This document shows positions 26,936-36,879 of a stretch of DNA of 64,000 nucleotides, piece by piece (the stretch's first letter is position 1; every line of letters starts with the position of its first letter). Made by a program: the position numbers and the translations under genes. The stretch comes from an uncultured Lachnospiraceae bacterium (GTDB taxonomy: Bacteria > Bacillota_A > Clostridia > Lachnospirales > Lachnospiraceae). The stretch spans positions 1 through 64,000 of the forward strand of contig CADCIU010000006.1 in NCBI GenBank assembly GCA_902801585.1. The letters are read 5' to 3'. The notes under the pieces were generated by a model. The model saw only the letters and a program-made list of their open reading frames with translations, did not search any database and was not told where the DNA came from.

Positions 26936-28144
26936 TCATTCGCCGATGCTGTCAACGCGTTTGTGCACATATTCTCCCAGTGTGGCGGCAACCTCCTGCA
27001 GCCTTTCCATATCGGCGTCGTTAGCCAGATAGGCGATCGCATAGGGTGTGACGTTGTTGTCAATAATGGCGATCTCATTATATTTGTTATTTTTCACACC
27101 GTTGAGATTGTAGTAATCACAATGGATACTGCCGCAAAGACCCGAGTCGTCGGAACCGTCCTGCAGATGCATATATCTGGTCAGAAAGCTTCTGTTGATC
27201 CCGCCGGAGAATTTGTTTGAATACAGCTGGTAGATCATACCGCACAGATCCTTGGCGCTGATGTAGTTGTCGCTGGAAGTATTGTCTTTGGTCTCCATGA
27301 GCCTGCCGTTAATGCGCACGGAATCAAATCCGTTTTTATGGCAGATGCTCTCAAGGGTATCCATGCCAAAATAGTCAATAAGCGTGTTGGTGGCATTGTT
27401 GTCACTGTACTCCAACATGGCCTGAAGCAGACTCTCAAGGGAGAGGGACCTGCCGTTATCAGACTTTTTCAGCTTTCCGCGTCCGCCGACAGAATAATGG
27501 AAAGTGATCTTATCCGAAAGTGAGAGATCACCGCGATCGATCTCATAAGCCGCCGCATATAGGATCGGAACAGCCACCATCGCCGACGCGGAAGTGGGAT
27601 CACTTGCATTGACGCCTGTGTAACTGCCCGTGTTTAGGTCTGTGATGCAGACCGAGTAGTTCACATCGGAACCGGCACGGTCCATGATCTGGCGCAGTTT
27701 CTCGGGATCCAGCACGCTGGCCGCGGTATCGGGGTCTTTGGCCGGAGGTGTGTCGGTCTGGCCGCCGTTTCCGTTGTCTGAGGTATCGGCCGTGGCGGGA
27801 TTGTCGTCTTCGGAGGGAGTCCCTGCGTCCGCATCGTTTCCGTCCGTATCCGGACTGCCGCCGGCAGTATTACCTGCGTTCGAATCGCTGTCTCCGGAAT
27901 CAGGGGCTGCCTCCTGCGATGTCTGGCCGCCGGGACCGTCTTCATCAGAAGAGTCCGTATGGAACGGATCGAAAATGAGCAGTAGCAGAATGGCGACCAT
28001 GAGGACAAAAAAACCGGCGATCGGAAGGATATTCGTCTTGTTTTCGCTGTTCGTGCCCGGATGACTCATGTCAAGCCGCGTGCCGCAGTATATGCATTGC
28101 GGGCGGTTATCCGGTATATTTCTTCCGCAGTGTGGACATCTCAT
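26936..28144 (-). CDS. Membrane-anchored zinc-ribbon protein with degenerate class-A beta-lactamase fold
   Basis: 402 residues: zinc ribbon with the same Cys3/6/17/20 spacing, transmembrane helix (about 39-60), a 90-residue Asp/Gly/Thr linker, then a serine-hydrolase domain. The SDN loop is kept (EYSDNNATNTLIDYFG, Ser247). The catalytic SxxK is not: the corresponding segment is PTSASAMVAVPIL, with Val190 where Lys is expected, and the KTG region reads GVKNNKYNEIAI. It is therefore probably a non-catalytic wall- or ligand-binding domain outside the membrane. First gene of a two-gene leftward operon divergent from the tubulin-like operon. Confidence 0.78.
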   Translation of the reverse strand: MRCPHCGRNIPDNRPQCIYCGTRLDMSHPGTNSENKTNILPIAGFFVLMVAILLLLIFDPFHTDSSDEDGPGGQTSQEAAPDSGDSDSNAGNTAGGSPDTDGNDADAGTPSEDDNPATADTSDNGNGGQTDTPPAKDPDTAASVLDPEKLRQIMDRAGSDVNYSVCITDLNTGSYTGVNASDPTSASAMVAVPILYAAAYEIDRGDLSLSDKITFHYSVGGRGKLKKSDNGRSLSLESLLQAMLEYSDNNATNTLIDYFGMDTLESICHKNGFDSVRINGRLMETKDNTSSDNYISAKDLCGMIYQLYSNKFSGGINRSFLTRYMHLQDGSDDSGLCGSIHCDYYNLNGVKNNKYNEIAIIDNNVTPYAIAYLANDADMERLQEVAATLGEYVHKRVDSIGE

Positions 28145-28247
28145 TACTGTGCTCCTCTCGACAGATATAAGGATCAGGTCTGTCTTTAATATACTTCATT
28201 GTATCGGGTTTATCCAGTCTTGAGCGGCGGATCACGCAGGAAAAGAC

Positions 28248-28367
28248 GCGTCAAAACAGCGCGGCTGCAGCAGTGATTGTTGTCAAAAGAACCGTCCCGG
28301 TGACACCGTCAAAACAGAGCACGGCGGCGGCAGCAAAAGGTGTCAGAAGAACCGTCCCTCTGACACC
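28248..28367 (-). repeat. Two tandem 60-bp units each containing a dispersed repeat copy
   Basis: Unit pattern CGTCAAAACAG, a GC-rich stretch, then a reverse copy of the repeat (28281-28306 and 28341-28366). The two cores differ at a few bases (GTCCCGG against GTCCCTC) and the second copy reads TGTCAGAAG. Confidence 0.8.
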
Positions 28368-28656
28368 GTCATTACAGGCACTGGAGACGGCTGTGATAAA
28401 CTGAGCGTACAGTAAAGAAGAGTTGTTAACAAAATGTGAAATTTGTTAATAAATATGACATAAAATGGAGTTTATAGCTTGCAGTATAACTTAATGAAGT
28501 GTACTATAAGTAATAGTATTCGATAGTTAAACTGCTGTAATTTTGGTAAGATTATACATAGTCATAACGAACTTGTATTGCCCAAAAGGACGAAGTGGCG
28601 GGAACAGCAGCGATTGAAGAATCAATGATAACAATACATGAAAGGGGAATGGTTTA
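28368..28656 (+). promoter_or_regulatory. AT-rich control region of the tubulin-like operon
   Basis: Best promoter: TTGCAG (28479-28484), 17 bases, TACTAT (28502-28507). Upstream, TTGTTAACAA (28423-28432) and TTTGTTAAT (28442-28450) form a direct repeat of TTGTTAA that may bind a regulator. The 150-base leader downstream is AT-rich; no riboswitch was recognised. Confidence 0.5.
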
Positions 28657-31600
28657 ATGGCTGAACTTTCAAAGCAGGCAATGGAAGAGATCCAGAATCT
28701 CGCGGTCAACGGGGGCGAGTCCGGAATATCTCTTTCCAAAGTGCAGACAACACCCGAAGTAGGAAATCTTGTAATTTCGCTCGGAGGCTCCGGCGCAGAC
28801 ATGCTCCGTGAGACGAAGGGCCTGATCAACCAGAACTGCAGCTCGGATAAAGACAAGCACGTCGCGCCCAACAGAGTGGCTTATCTGGCGTTTGACACGG
28901 CCAAGAATGAGAAAGAAAAGAAATCCAGCAAAGCGACCGGCCAGATCACGCTCGATGACAATGAGCTGATCATTCTGCCTGACGGCGGCCTCTCCATACT
29001 TCTGGATCCCGCGATCAGAAATGACAACCGCGCGCGCTATCCTTATATTTACAGGTGGCTCGATACGAGAATCCCGCCTCTGTCCGGACAGAACGGTGCC
29101 GGCGGGATCAGGCAGGCAGGAAGAGCGATGCTCTTTCTTGAAATGAACAACGTCGTCGAGGCGATCCGCAGAACCATCAGCAAGCTGATCACCGGCAATG
29201 AGGTGAAATCCCTCAACATCTATCTGCTGGCAGGCATTTCCGGTGGTACCGGAAGCGGCACCTTCCTCGACATGGCCTACATCGTCAGACATATCGCCGA
29301 GGAGATCGCCGGCGTGGGCGCGCACAGAGTGTCGAACATCAGAGTGTTCGGCTACCTTCTGATGCCTGACGTCAACCTCCTGAATGCGGATGACAAGACC
29401 AGACCCAATATCCTTCAGAATGCAGGCGCTGCGATGCAGGAGCTTGAGCATGCGATGAAGCTCACGGAGATCGGGGAGTATTATACCTGTCAGTATTCCG
29501 ACAATTTCACGCTCAGGACCAATAAGCGCCCCTTCAACTATGTACATCTGATCTGCGCGAAGGCGAAAGACGGATTTGTACCCAAAGAGCCCTACCAGCA
29601 CTGCCTCGACACTGTGGCGGGAAGCATCCTGTGCTTTGTCTCCGGACAGAAAAAGAGCGAGGACAGCAAGCAGGGCGGCGTCAAAGCAGAGGCGCAGTTC
29701 CCTGTCGACTCCTACTACAGCAATATTGACCAGACACAGGCGATCGCACAGCAGCGCAACACCTATAAGGAGCGCTCCAACTGCTATATCTCGACCGGCT
29801 ATGCGTGCTGGCAGATCCCCGCGGACCGGCTGGTCAAATACATCTTCACGCTCATGTTCGGCAAAGTGAACGACCTGTTCCTCAATGAGCCCTCACAGGA
29901 CGATGCCTTCAACCTGCTGTATGACCTGCAGCTCGACGTGGATGCCATGATGCTGGAGTTCATGGGAGAGATCGTCAACAACATGCTCAACGCAGGAAAT
30001 TACAGGGCATCGGATCTCTTCGGCCAGAACCGGCTGGATCTCTACAACCATCTCAATTTCCGCGACACGCAGAATTACGCCATGGGCAAATTCCTCACCA
30101 ACATGGAGGGATTCGAGGCGAGATTCAGGGAGAGACTGGAGAAGGAATTCAGGGACGTCAGGAGAGGCCCGATTTGGACCAACCACGTGCTCGTATCAGG
30201 CACCGCCGCCCGTATCGATGCGCTGGACAACCTGATCGCGGAAGAAAAGCGCAGAACGATCAAGCGCCGCAGCGAAGCGAAGGTGGCAGCGGACACCAGC
30301 ACGGCGAAGATCGATTATATGGTGCAGAAGGAAGGCCCCCGCGCCAATAAGAGAAAGTGCCAGGAATTCATCATCGCATGGAATGAGTATTTCCGCGCGC
30401 AGATGGAGATCTTCTGCTGCGACCTGCTGCTGGGCAATGACATCGGCGACAACCAGATCGGCTACTACGACTATGTGGCCAGCACTGTCGCCCGCATCAA
30501 CAACCAGTGGCTCGAAGTGACCCGCAAGATCCTTGAAGAGCTCGCTGCTGTTGTAAAAGACAACACCGATGAGTTCAAGAAAGCTTCCGTCAAGGATACG
30601 GCCCGCGGCTTCACCTGGGTATCCGGCAACATTCCGGATCTGGACAAGACGCTCAGAAAGATCCTCGCCAACAACGGCGCGGACGAAGAGACCATGATGG
30701 CCGCTTTCCTCAAGGAACTGCTCTCCAAAGCCGAGGAGTGGTCCCACAACAACATCAATGTCAGAAAGTTCATCGAGGATTATCTGCAGGACCAGGCGAG
30801 CAGCGTTCTCAACACATCGCTGGAAACTCTGCTCAGCACCTGCTTCAAGGAAGGAAATCCTCTTGACAAGAGCGTGGCGATGGGACTGATGCCTTATATG
30901 GCGGAGCAGGCCAAACCGCTGTTTGACGGCAACAATACCGTATCCGGCACCTACAATATCACGATCCCCGCAGGCTGTGAAAATATTGAGCGCGGCGTTC
31001 GGATGTTCACCAAGGGTGAGAAGGAGTACAACCTCGAGACAAGCTATCTGCGCAACCGGATCAGCGTGATCTGCACAGCGACCGGAATCTCTCTTCACGA
31101 GTATACACTCTATGAGGAGTGCGAGAGGGTGATCAGCGGCAATCCCAATGCCAAGGGCCTCTTCCTCAACCAGGGTGAAGAGGATGTTGTCGGCCGCGCC
31201 AATTGGATGACCATGCCGCTCCCGCTTGTCATTCCGACCAGGAAGAGAGGCGTCCTGAGCCCGGCACCGGAGAGATTTGCAAGATACGAGGAGTCTCTCC
31301 TCAAAGAGTTCAGAGAGATGCAGAAGGCCCGCTATCCTTTCCTGAAGCTGGAGAAGACACAGGACGGCCAGGACTACAATCTCTATCTGTACCGCTCGGA
31401 GAGCCTCAAGAAGACCGACTATTACAGCCGGATCAAAAAAGAGAATTATACGAAGTATACCGGAGAGATCGACAACGAGCTCCTCAAGAACCTGATCGAA
31501 GAACTGCGGGAGATGCGCTACGGAAAGGGCATCCAGGAGGTCAATGATGTTCCCAAACGCCTCACGATCTGTGAGAACCTTCTCAATTCCGCCAAGCAGG

Positions 31601-32976
31601 ATATGAAGGACCGCTGGTTCAATGTGACTCCCGACGAAGAGGAGAGGATCAAGGTCGAAGTGGCCTGGGAAGTGGCGGAGTGGTATTACACCAGTGCCTA
31701 CAGCTTCTATATGAGGGCCAAAGAAGAGAAAGCCAAATATGACGAGATCGAGAAAAAGATCGAGGAGCTCGAGGAGATCCGCGCGCAGATCGAAGACAGA
31801 CCTCTTCGCTGCTGCCTGATGGCCAAGATGCTCGCAACAGGCGTCGTCCGCTACGAAGAAAAGAACTTCCGGTATGTCTACGAGCTGAACGATGACGACA
31901 TTCAGCTGACGGAAGTGCCGTCGGCCTATCTTGAGATCCGGGATATGAAACTCTATGAAGAGCTCGAGAGACTCAGAACCGGAAATCCGATGGAGAACCA
32001 GAAGTATATGGACCTCAAGTACAAAGCGGAAGAAGCTTTTGACGACCGGTTCATGGAGGAATACAACAAGGCATACGACGGAGACAAAGAAGCGCTGCAG
32101 GAAGTGATCACGCTGTACAAGAACCTCGCCGGAATCAGGGATGATGTGGACAGCGTCAAGAAAATGATCGAGACGCATCTGGCGGCGAGGAATACCAAAG
32201 CGACTGCATCCAGAAACTCTGTGACACAGGACTTCTACACTGCATATTTCGAAGGCGTTGACAATGAACTGCGCACGACGGGACTTGTGGCATCCCGCTG
32301 CGCGGCACTCAAGATCGTGGACAGAAAAGGTAATCTCCTGCCTCAGTTCGAGAACTTTGACGCAAAGGCACCTTCTGTCGAACCGACAGCGAAAACCGAG
32401 ATTCCCGCAGATCGTTCTGTACCGCATATGACAGCCGGCGGCTGGAAGTGCGAGAGCTGCGGCTTCGACGCAAATGCGGAAGTCATGAAGTTCTGCGGCC
32501 GCTGCGGTAAGCCCAGAAAGGCGCAGGGCTGGAAGTGTGAGAGCTGCGGCTATGAAGGAAATGCGGAAACTATGAAGTTCTGCGGCCAGTGCGGTAAGCC
32601 CAGAAAGCCGTCGGGCTGGAAATGCGAGAGCTGCGGCTATGAAGGAAATGCGGAAGCCATGAAGTTCTGCGGCCAGTGCGGAAAACCCAGACAGGCGCAG
32701 GACGACAGCTGGACCTGCCCGAACTGCGGACAGACCGGAAACACTACGAATTTCTGCGGCCAGTGCGGCACGAAAAAGCCCCAGAAGATGGTTCCCGGAG
32801 GCGGCGCATGGACCTGCCCTAACTGCGGCAAGTCCGGCAACACCACCAACTTCTGCGGCGGATGCGGCACAAAGAAGCCTGACGGAAACAGCAGCCCCTG
32901 GACATGCCGCAACGGACATGCGGGGAATCCGGTCTCGATGAAATTCTGCGGCGTCTGCGGCGCTCCCAGAGAATGA
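28657..32976 (+). CDS. Tubulin/FtsZ-like GTPase with six C-terminal zinc ribbons
   Basis: 1439 residues with GGGG Shine-Dalgarno before the start. The N-terminal domain has NLVISLGGSGADMLRE (around residue 35) and the tubulin signature GISGGTGSG (193-201), matching the tubulin-like family (Tubulin_2 type) rather than FtsZ itself. The middle 900 residues are mostly helical, with a coiled coil near 1020-1060 (KYDEIEKKIEELEEIRAQIE). From about residue 1265 six zinc ribbons follow: three of type CESCGYEGNAE..KFCGQC, two of type CPNCG.TGNTTNFCG.C and a last one with CRNGH. It probably polymerises or acts as a GTP-switch scaffold on the inner membrane, with the ribbons binding partners that carry matching ribbons. 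First gene of the rightward system. Confidence 0.82.
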   Translation: MAELSKQAMEEIQNLAVNGGESGISLSKVQTTPEVGNLVISLGGSGADMLRETKGLINQNCSSDKDKHVAPNRVAYLAFDTAKNEKEKKSSKATGQITLDDNELIILPDGGLSILLDPAIRNDNRARYPYIYRWLDTRIPPLSGQNGAGGIRQAGRAMLFLEMNNVVEAIRRTISKLITGNEVKSLNIYLLAGISGGTGSGTFLDMAYIVRHIAEEIAGVGAHRVSNIRVFGYLLMPDVNLLNADDKTRPNILQNAGAAMQELEHAMKLTEIGEYYTCQYSDNFTLRTNKRPFNYVHLICAKAKDGFVPKEPYQHCLDTVAGSILCFVSGQKKSEDSKQGGVKAEAQFPVDSYYSNIDQTQAIAQQRNTYKERSNCYISTGYACWQIPADRLVKYIFTLMFGKVNDLFLNEPSQDDAFNLLYDLQLDVDAMMLEFMGEIVNNMLNAGNYRASDLFGQNRLDLYNHLNFRDTQNYAMGKFLTNMEGFEARFRERLEKEFRDVRRGPIWTNHVLVSGTAARIDALDNLIAEEKRRTIKRRSEAKVAADTSTAKIDYMVQKEGPRANKRKCQEFIIAWNEYFRAQMEIFCCDLLLGNDIGDNQIGYYDYVASTVARINNQWLEVTRKILEELAAVVKDNTDEFKKASVKDTARGFTWVSGNIPDLDKTLRKILANNGADEETMMAAFLKELLSKAEEWSHNNINVRKFIEDYLQDQASSVLNTSLETLLSTCFKEGNPLDKSVAMGLMPYMAEQAKPLFDGNNTVSGTYNITIPAGCENIERGVRMFTKGEKEYNLETSYLRNRISVICTATGISLHEYTLYEECERVISGNPNAKGLFLNQGEEDVVGRANWMTMPLPLVIPTRKRGVLSPAPERFARYEESLLKEFREMQKARYPFLKLEKTQDGQDYNLYLYRSESLKKTDYYSRIKKENYTKYTGEIDNELLKNLIEELREMRYGKGIQEVNDVPKRLTICENLLNSAKQDMKDRWFNVTPDEEERIKVEVAWEVAEWYYTSAYSFYMRAKEEKAKYDEIEKKIEELEEIRAQIEDRPLRCCLMAKMLATGVVRYEEKNFRYVYELNDDDIQLTEVPSAYLEIRDMKLYEELERLRTGNPMENQKYMDLKYKAEEAFDDRFMEEYNKAYDGDKEALQEVITLYKNLAGIRDDVDSVKKMIETHLAARNTKATASRNSVTQDFYTAYFEGVDNELRTTGLVASRCAALKIVDRKGNLLPQFENFDAKAPSVEPTAKTEIPADRSVPHMTAGGWKCESCGFDANAEVMKFCGRCGKPRKAQGWKCESCGYEGNAETMKFCGQCGKPRKPSGWKCESCGYEGNAEAMKFCGQCGKPRQAQDDSWTCPNCGQTGNTTNFCGQCGTKKPQKMVPGGGAWTCPNCGKSGNTTNFCGGCGTKKPDGNSSPWTCRNGHAGNPVSMKFCGVCGAPRE
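32440..32970 (+). repeat. Tandem zinc-ribbon repeats in the tubulin-like gene
   Basis: Six units; the first three are about 75-78 bases and over 85% alike by eye, showing internal duplication. Confidence 0.75.
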
Positions 32977-33158
32977 AATAATTCAGGCAATATACAAGAT
33001 CTGAAGCAATAAACAGAATGGAATGTAGGGCAGACGCACAGCCATTGCTGGGCGTCTGTCTGCAGTTAATTACGGCTCCTTTTTTGTTTATTTGTACAAC
33101 GACGTGCTATATAATGAAGATGCGGCACCCGGCTTTGCGATTATGTGATGAGGAACTC

Positions 33159-35048
33159 ATGGAAAACGGAGCAGCTTACAGCGATGTTCAGAATCAGCTT
33201 CATATAATGCTGAGAAAATATGTGGAAGAAAACAAAAGGGACGAATACAGGAAAGTCGGCGGAGAGATCCCGTATCCTGTGTGCATGCTCTTTATAGGCG
33301 ACAGGATCCGCGAAGAAGCAGAGGAGTATATTGTTCCACAGATGATGCGGCACTGGCCCTCCAGCTTCAGGCAGGTGGGAAGAGACAGGCTGGCGATCGT
33401 CTTTATCGACAGAAACAAGGAGAAACCCTTCATAGATCTGCCCAATTGCCGTCACTACTGCCTGACCGCGCAGGAGCCGCTGAAAACGCTTGAGAACAAC
33501 GCAGAGGACTGCAAGGGGATCAATGCATGTATCCGCGAACTCAGAAATGTGATTAGCGGTGCGGATACGGGAAGAATGCGGATCGTGGCTGCCGTCTGTG
33601 TGGAGGATCCCGATTCACTGATCACAGGTGACGTCCTGGCGATCACCGAGCAGTTCTTCTATGACACGCTCAACCACAATAACATCTCAAGAGAAGGCAG
33701 GGTCTTCGCTTTTTTGCCGGATGATTTCCGCTCGGAAGAGGAATTCGACCAGGTCCAGGACTTCTTCATCAAGTGGAAGGAGTGGACGAAGAGAGAACTG
33801 AAAGAGGAGGAGTGCCCCAATGTCTACATGCGGTTCGGCTCCTCGGTGAAGAGGGTCACGAGCGTGGCGCCGATCGTCAGCCGGACTCTGGTTTTTGACA
33901 AAAGAGACAGCAACGGGATTCTGGACAGCGACCACTGGCGGGACCGCCTTACGGCGGACGTCCTGGAGACGGAGATGCCGGTGGAAGGAGCCGCGATCCA
34001 GATTCCGGGAACCATTCCCGACAAGCTCAATGATGAATACGTCCTCCTAAAGGCGATGGATCCCGCGAACTGGCGAAAGCCCTTCGAGAACGAGGAGACG
34101 GTACAGGATACGGAACTTCTGATGCAGCTCATGAAGAGTGAGATGGGGGATGTGGACAGGAGCATCTACAGGTGGCTGGACCTGGCATGCGTGGCGAGGG
34201 TCGAGAGCGACGCGAGAGATAACATATCCCGCGGCAGCGTCCTCTCCATGAATGAGGTCGAATCTTACTGTTTCGGGAGCAGTATCCGAATGATGTTCCG
34301 CGAATTTGAGAGGGAATTCCTGGGAAGACCACTGCCGGACAGCCTGAACCGTTTGGTCGCCTCCCTCAGAAGCTCTGCCCAGACAGAAGCCATGGAGGAG
34401 ACGCTCAATCTGATCATTCGGCAGACTTCAGACAGGATTCCCGAAAGGGTGCCGTCAGACAGGCCGATCCAATACCTTCCGGAGCAGATCTGGAGGATCA
34501 AGGATGACTATATAGTTCCCGCCTATGCGGCGCTCGCACCCAAGTGCGAGGAGGTCCTGATCCATAAATGGGCGCTCAGGTGCAGGGAGAAAGTCAGGGA
34601 CGTCAGGGAAGGAATTCGGAAAAAGAACGATCTCCTTGAGCAGTTCTCCGAGATCCAAAAGCATGAGGTCGCATCGGAGAGCAGTTTCTGGAATGAGGTC
34701 AACTATACCGGACCGAATATGGACAGGATCGATGCGAGAGATATTGCGGACTATACCAACGCAGTCATCAATGTGATGAAGCAGCCGGAAGAGAAGAACT
34801 TCCGGGAACTCTTCCGGATCGTGAGAGCCAAAATACTGGATCCGAATTATCCGTATCTGGGCAGCAGGATCAGGGCCATCTGCCACACCAGCAGTGCGTC
34901 CTCCCTGCAGGCGGATGCAAGCTTTACGATCGACAGCGGCGTCAGCCAGGGGAAGAAGATCACATTTACAGATGTTAAGGAGTTCGGATTCATCCGGTTT
35001 CTGCGAGAATGCGACAGGCTTCGCGATCTGAAGACAGAAGAGGTATGA
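33159..35048 (+). CDS. Unknown large partner of the tubulin-like protein
   Basis: 629 residues from ATG 33159 (TGAGG six bases upstream). Earlier in-frame starts back to 33018 include a hydrophobic stretch but no ribosome site, so the shorter form is preferred, with moderate confidence. N-terminal 250 residues alternate strands and helices (DRLAIVFIDRN, MRIVAAVCVEDPDSL, GRVFAFLPDDF), reminiscent of a Rossmann-like fold; the rest is helical. No signal peptide and no recognised motif. Its fixed place after the tubulin gene suggests a complex partner. Confidence 0.65.
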   Translation: MENGAAYSDVQNQLHIMLRKYVEENKRDEYRKVGGEIPYPVCMLFIGDRIREEAEEYIVPQMMRHWPSSFRQVGRDRLAIVFIDRNKEKPFIDLPNCRHYCLTAQEPLKTLENNAEDCKGINACIRELRNVISGADTGRMRIVAAVCVEDPDSLITGDVLAITEQFFYDTLNHNNISREGRVFAFLPDDFRSEEEFDQVQDFFIKWKEWTKRELKEEECPNVYMRFGSSVKRVTSVAPIVSRTLVFDKRDSNGILDSDHWRDRLTADVLETEMPVEGAAIQIPGTIPDKLNDEYVLLKAMDPANWRKPFENEETVQDTELLMQLMKSEMGDVDRSIYRWLDLACVARVESDARDNISRGSVLSMNEVESYCFGSSIRMMFREFEREFLGRPLPDSLNRLVASLRSSAQTEAMEETLNLIIRQTSDRIPERVPSDRPIQYLPEQIWRIKDDYIVPAYAALAPKCEEVLIHKWALRCREKVRDVREGIRKKNDLLEQFSEIQKHEVASESSFWNEVNYTGPNMDRIDARDIADYTNAVINVMKQPEEKNFRELFRIVRAKILDPNYPYLGSRIRAICHTSSASSLQADASFTIDSGVSQGKKITFTDVKEFGFIRFLRECDRLRDLKTEEV

Positions 35049-35134
35049 TCATATACTTCTAATATAGAGATTCTGGTAAATAGAGTTTTCGATGTGTCTG
35101 AGCAATGCATCAACAAAGAAAGGGGAGCACAGAG

Positions 35135-36796
35135 ATGGCGAATGACAGAAGGCCCGGAAGAGCACCTGGCGATTACGATCAGAATTCCAGAGGGGGCTCC
35201 GGATATGGCAGAGATTCCAGAGGCAGCTCCGGATACGACAGAGACGCGAGAGGCGGCTCCGGATATGGCAGAGACTCAAGGGGCGGCTCCGGATACGGCA
35301 GAGACTCAAGGGGCGGTTCCGGATACGACAGAGATTCGAGGGGCGGCTCCGGTTATGGCGGAGACTCCAGAGGCGGCCTCGGAGCCGGCAGAGGCCCGGG
35401 CAGCGGCTCCTCAAGAGAGTTCGAAAACGACAAAGTGAGAACACGTGGAAGAAGGCCGGGCGGCAGAGATGATGAGAGGTTCAATCTCCGCCTTCTGATC
35501 ACCTGTCTGATCGGAGGTGCCCTCGGGACGGCGATCGGACTGTTCCTGATCGGACAGCTGTATAGAGAGATCCCCAATCTTGTGCTCTTCAGCATGATCG
35601 CGGGCGTGATCGGGCTGTTCGTGCTTTTGGGTGCGATGACTACTTCCGGCATGTATAACGAGAATATCGCGAAGTCCATCATCATTGCGCTGGCAGGTTC
35701 AGCAATTCTTCTCGCTGCCGGCGGGCTGTTCGAGTATATTTATGAGCTCCGCTTTACGATCAAGAAGAGCGAGAGCATCGAACAGCAGCAGAAGGAGGTC
35801 AGTCTTACGGACTATATATTCTGTATTGATGACAGTATCTCTATGAACGGTAATGGTGGAAATGATCCGAACCATTTGAGAGACACCGCATTAGAAGATC
35901 TGCTCGCCAAGATCGATTCCTCGAGTCAGGTGGGACTGATCCGTTTTGAAAGCTCTGTTAAGGCCAATGAGATCGTTTATCCCGCACTTCTTGACCAGGC
36001 GCAGAAAGACTTGCTGCTGAAGAAGATCCATGATCACGATGACGGCGGCGGAACAAATTTTGATCGTCCGATCACAGAGGCCCTGAGGATGTACAGTGCA
36101 ATTGACGAAAAAGGGCGCTCGCCGGTCATTGTACTTCTCACGGACGGAGATGGAGATTTAGATACAGCGAAGAGGATTGAAGAGTGCAAAGCGCAGAACG
36201 TGACCGTCTGTGCGATCTTTTTGAGCAGATCGGAGGAGGTACCAGAGGGGCTCAAGGAACTGACTGACGGGACAGGCGGTACCGTCAAAAAAGTGGAGAA
36301 TGCGGAGGACCTGATCGATACATACACAACAGTCGTTGAGGAAACTGCGACCAGCAGACTGGGCGTCGCAACTGATCCTGATTATACCCGATTCCTGGCG
36401 GGTCCCAGAAGAGGCGCCGACACGATCAACATCCTGGCGATCATAGAGAGGATCCTCTTCTTTGGCCTTTTTGGAACGATCATGGGCGTCTGTATCCGGC
36501 TGATGCTAGGAGAGATGTTGAAGAGGCAGATCCTGACAGGCACGGCATGCGGTCTCATCGCCGGAGCCGTGATGGAATTTGGTTACCTGATCGGACTGGG
36601 GGACTTTTCCAGAATAGGTCTTGTGCTTTACGGTGTCGTGCTCGCCAACTACATTGCGTTTGAACGCAATGAGGAAAGAGACTGGGGCGACGGCTTCGGA
36701 GGAAGAGGCAGAGGCGGAAGCGGAACCGGCGCAGATTCCAGTCGCATCGGCCGCGAGCGCGACAGAGAGCGCCATATCGGAGGAAGGATCAACTAA
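35135..36796 (+). CDS. Membrane protein with intracellular-type vWA domain and Gly-rich tails
   Basis: 553 residues starting MANDRRPGRAPGDYD after GGGGAG. Residues 1-100 are SRGGSGYGRD repeats. Three hydrophobic helices lie at about 117-200, then a vWA domain with a complete MIDAS (Asp232-x-Ser-x-Ser, GGGTNFDRP, LTDGDGD), then three more helices (about 430-510) and an Arg/Gly-rich tail. vWA domains bind protein partners through a metal. It is a likely link between the membrane and the cytoplasmic GTPases of the cluster. Confidence 0.82.
   Translation: MANDRRPGRAPGDYDQNSRGGSGYGRDSRGSSGYDRDARGGSGYGRDSRGGSGYGRDSRGGSGYDRDSRGGSGYGGDSRGGLGAGRGPGSGSSREFENDKVRTRGRRPGGRDDERFNLRLLITCLIGGALGTAIGLFLIGQLYREIPNLVLFSMIAGVIGLFVLLGAMTTSGMYNENIAKSIIIALAGSAILLAAGGLFEYIYELRFTIKKSESIEQQQKEVSLTDYIFCIDDSISMNGNGGNDPNHLRDTALEDLLAKIDSSSQVGLIRFESSVKANEIVYPALLDQAQKDLLLKKIHDHDDGGGTNFDRPITEALRMYSAIDEKGRSPVIVLLTDGDGDLDTAKRIEECKAQNVTVCAIFLSRSEEVPEGLKELTDGTGGTVKKVENAEDLIDTYTTVVEETATSRLGVATDPDYTRFLAGPRRGADTINILAIIERILFFGLFGTIMGVCIRLMLGEMLKRQILTGTACGLIAGAVMEFGYLIGLGDFSRIGLVLYGVVLANYIAFERNEERDWGDGFGGRGRGGSGTGADSSRIGRERDRERHIGGRIN
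35190..35410 (+). repeat. 30-bp tandem repeats coding for SRGGSGYGRD
   Basis: Seven imperfect 30-base units of GGCGGCTCCGGATA-type sequence at the start of the vWA gene. Because the unit is a multiple of three, another frame also stays open; I regard that as a by-product. Confidence 0.75.
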
Positions 36797-36879
36797 ACGG
36801 CAGTGCGCTCTGCTAAGACAGATCCGGCGGGTGATCCGCCGGGTCTGCCCGCAGGGCTTTGCTGCTGCCAGGAGGAATT

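Noticed and set aside
30196..32919. Long leftward open frame (about 900 codons) opposite the tubulin-like gene
   Set aside because: Antisense shadow caused by codon bias; no ribosome site, no known motif, and the sense frame carries the tubulin signature and zinc ribbons.
33018..33158. Longer N-terminus with a hydrophobic segment for the gene at 33159
   Set aside because: No ribosome site before the early start and the stretch overlaps a possible terminator hairpin and TATAAT.
35094..35438. Second open frame over the vWA gene repeats (EAAPDMAE-type protein)
   Set aside because: It exists because the repeat unit is a multiple of three; it has no ribosome site and the vWA frame continues into clear domains.
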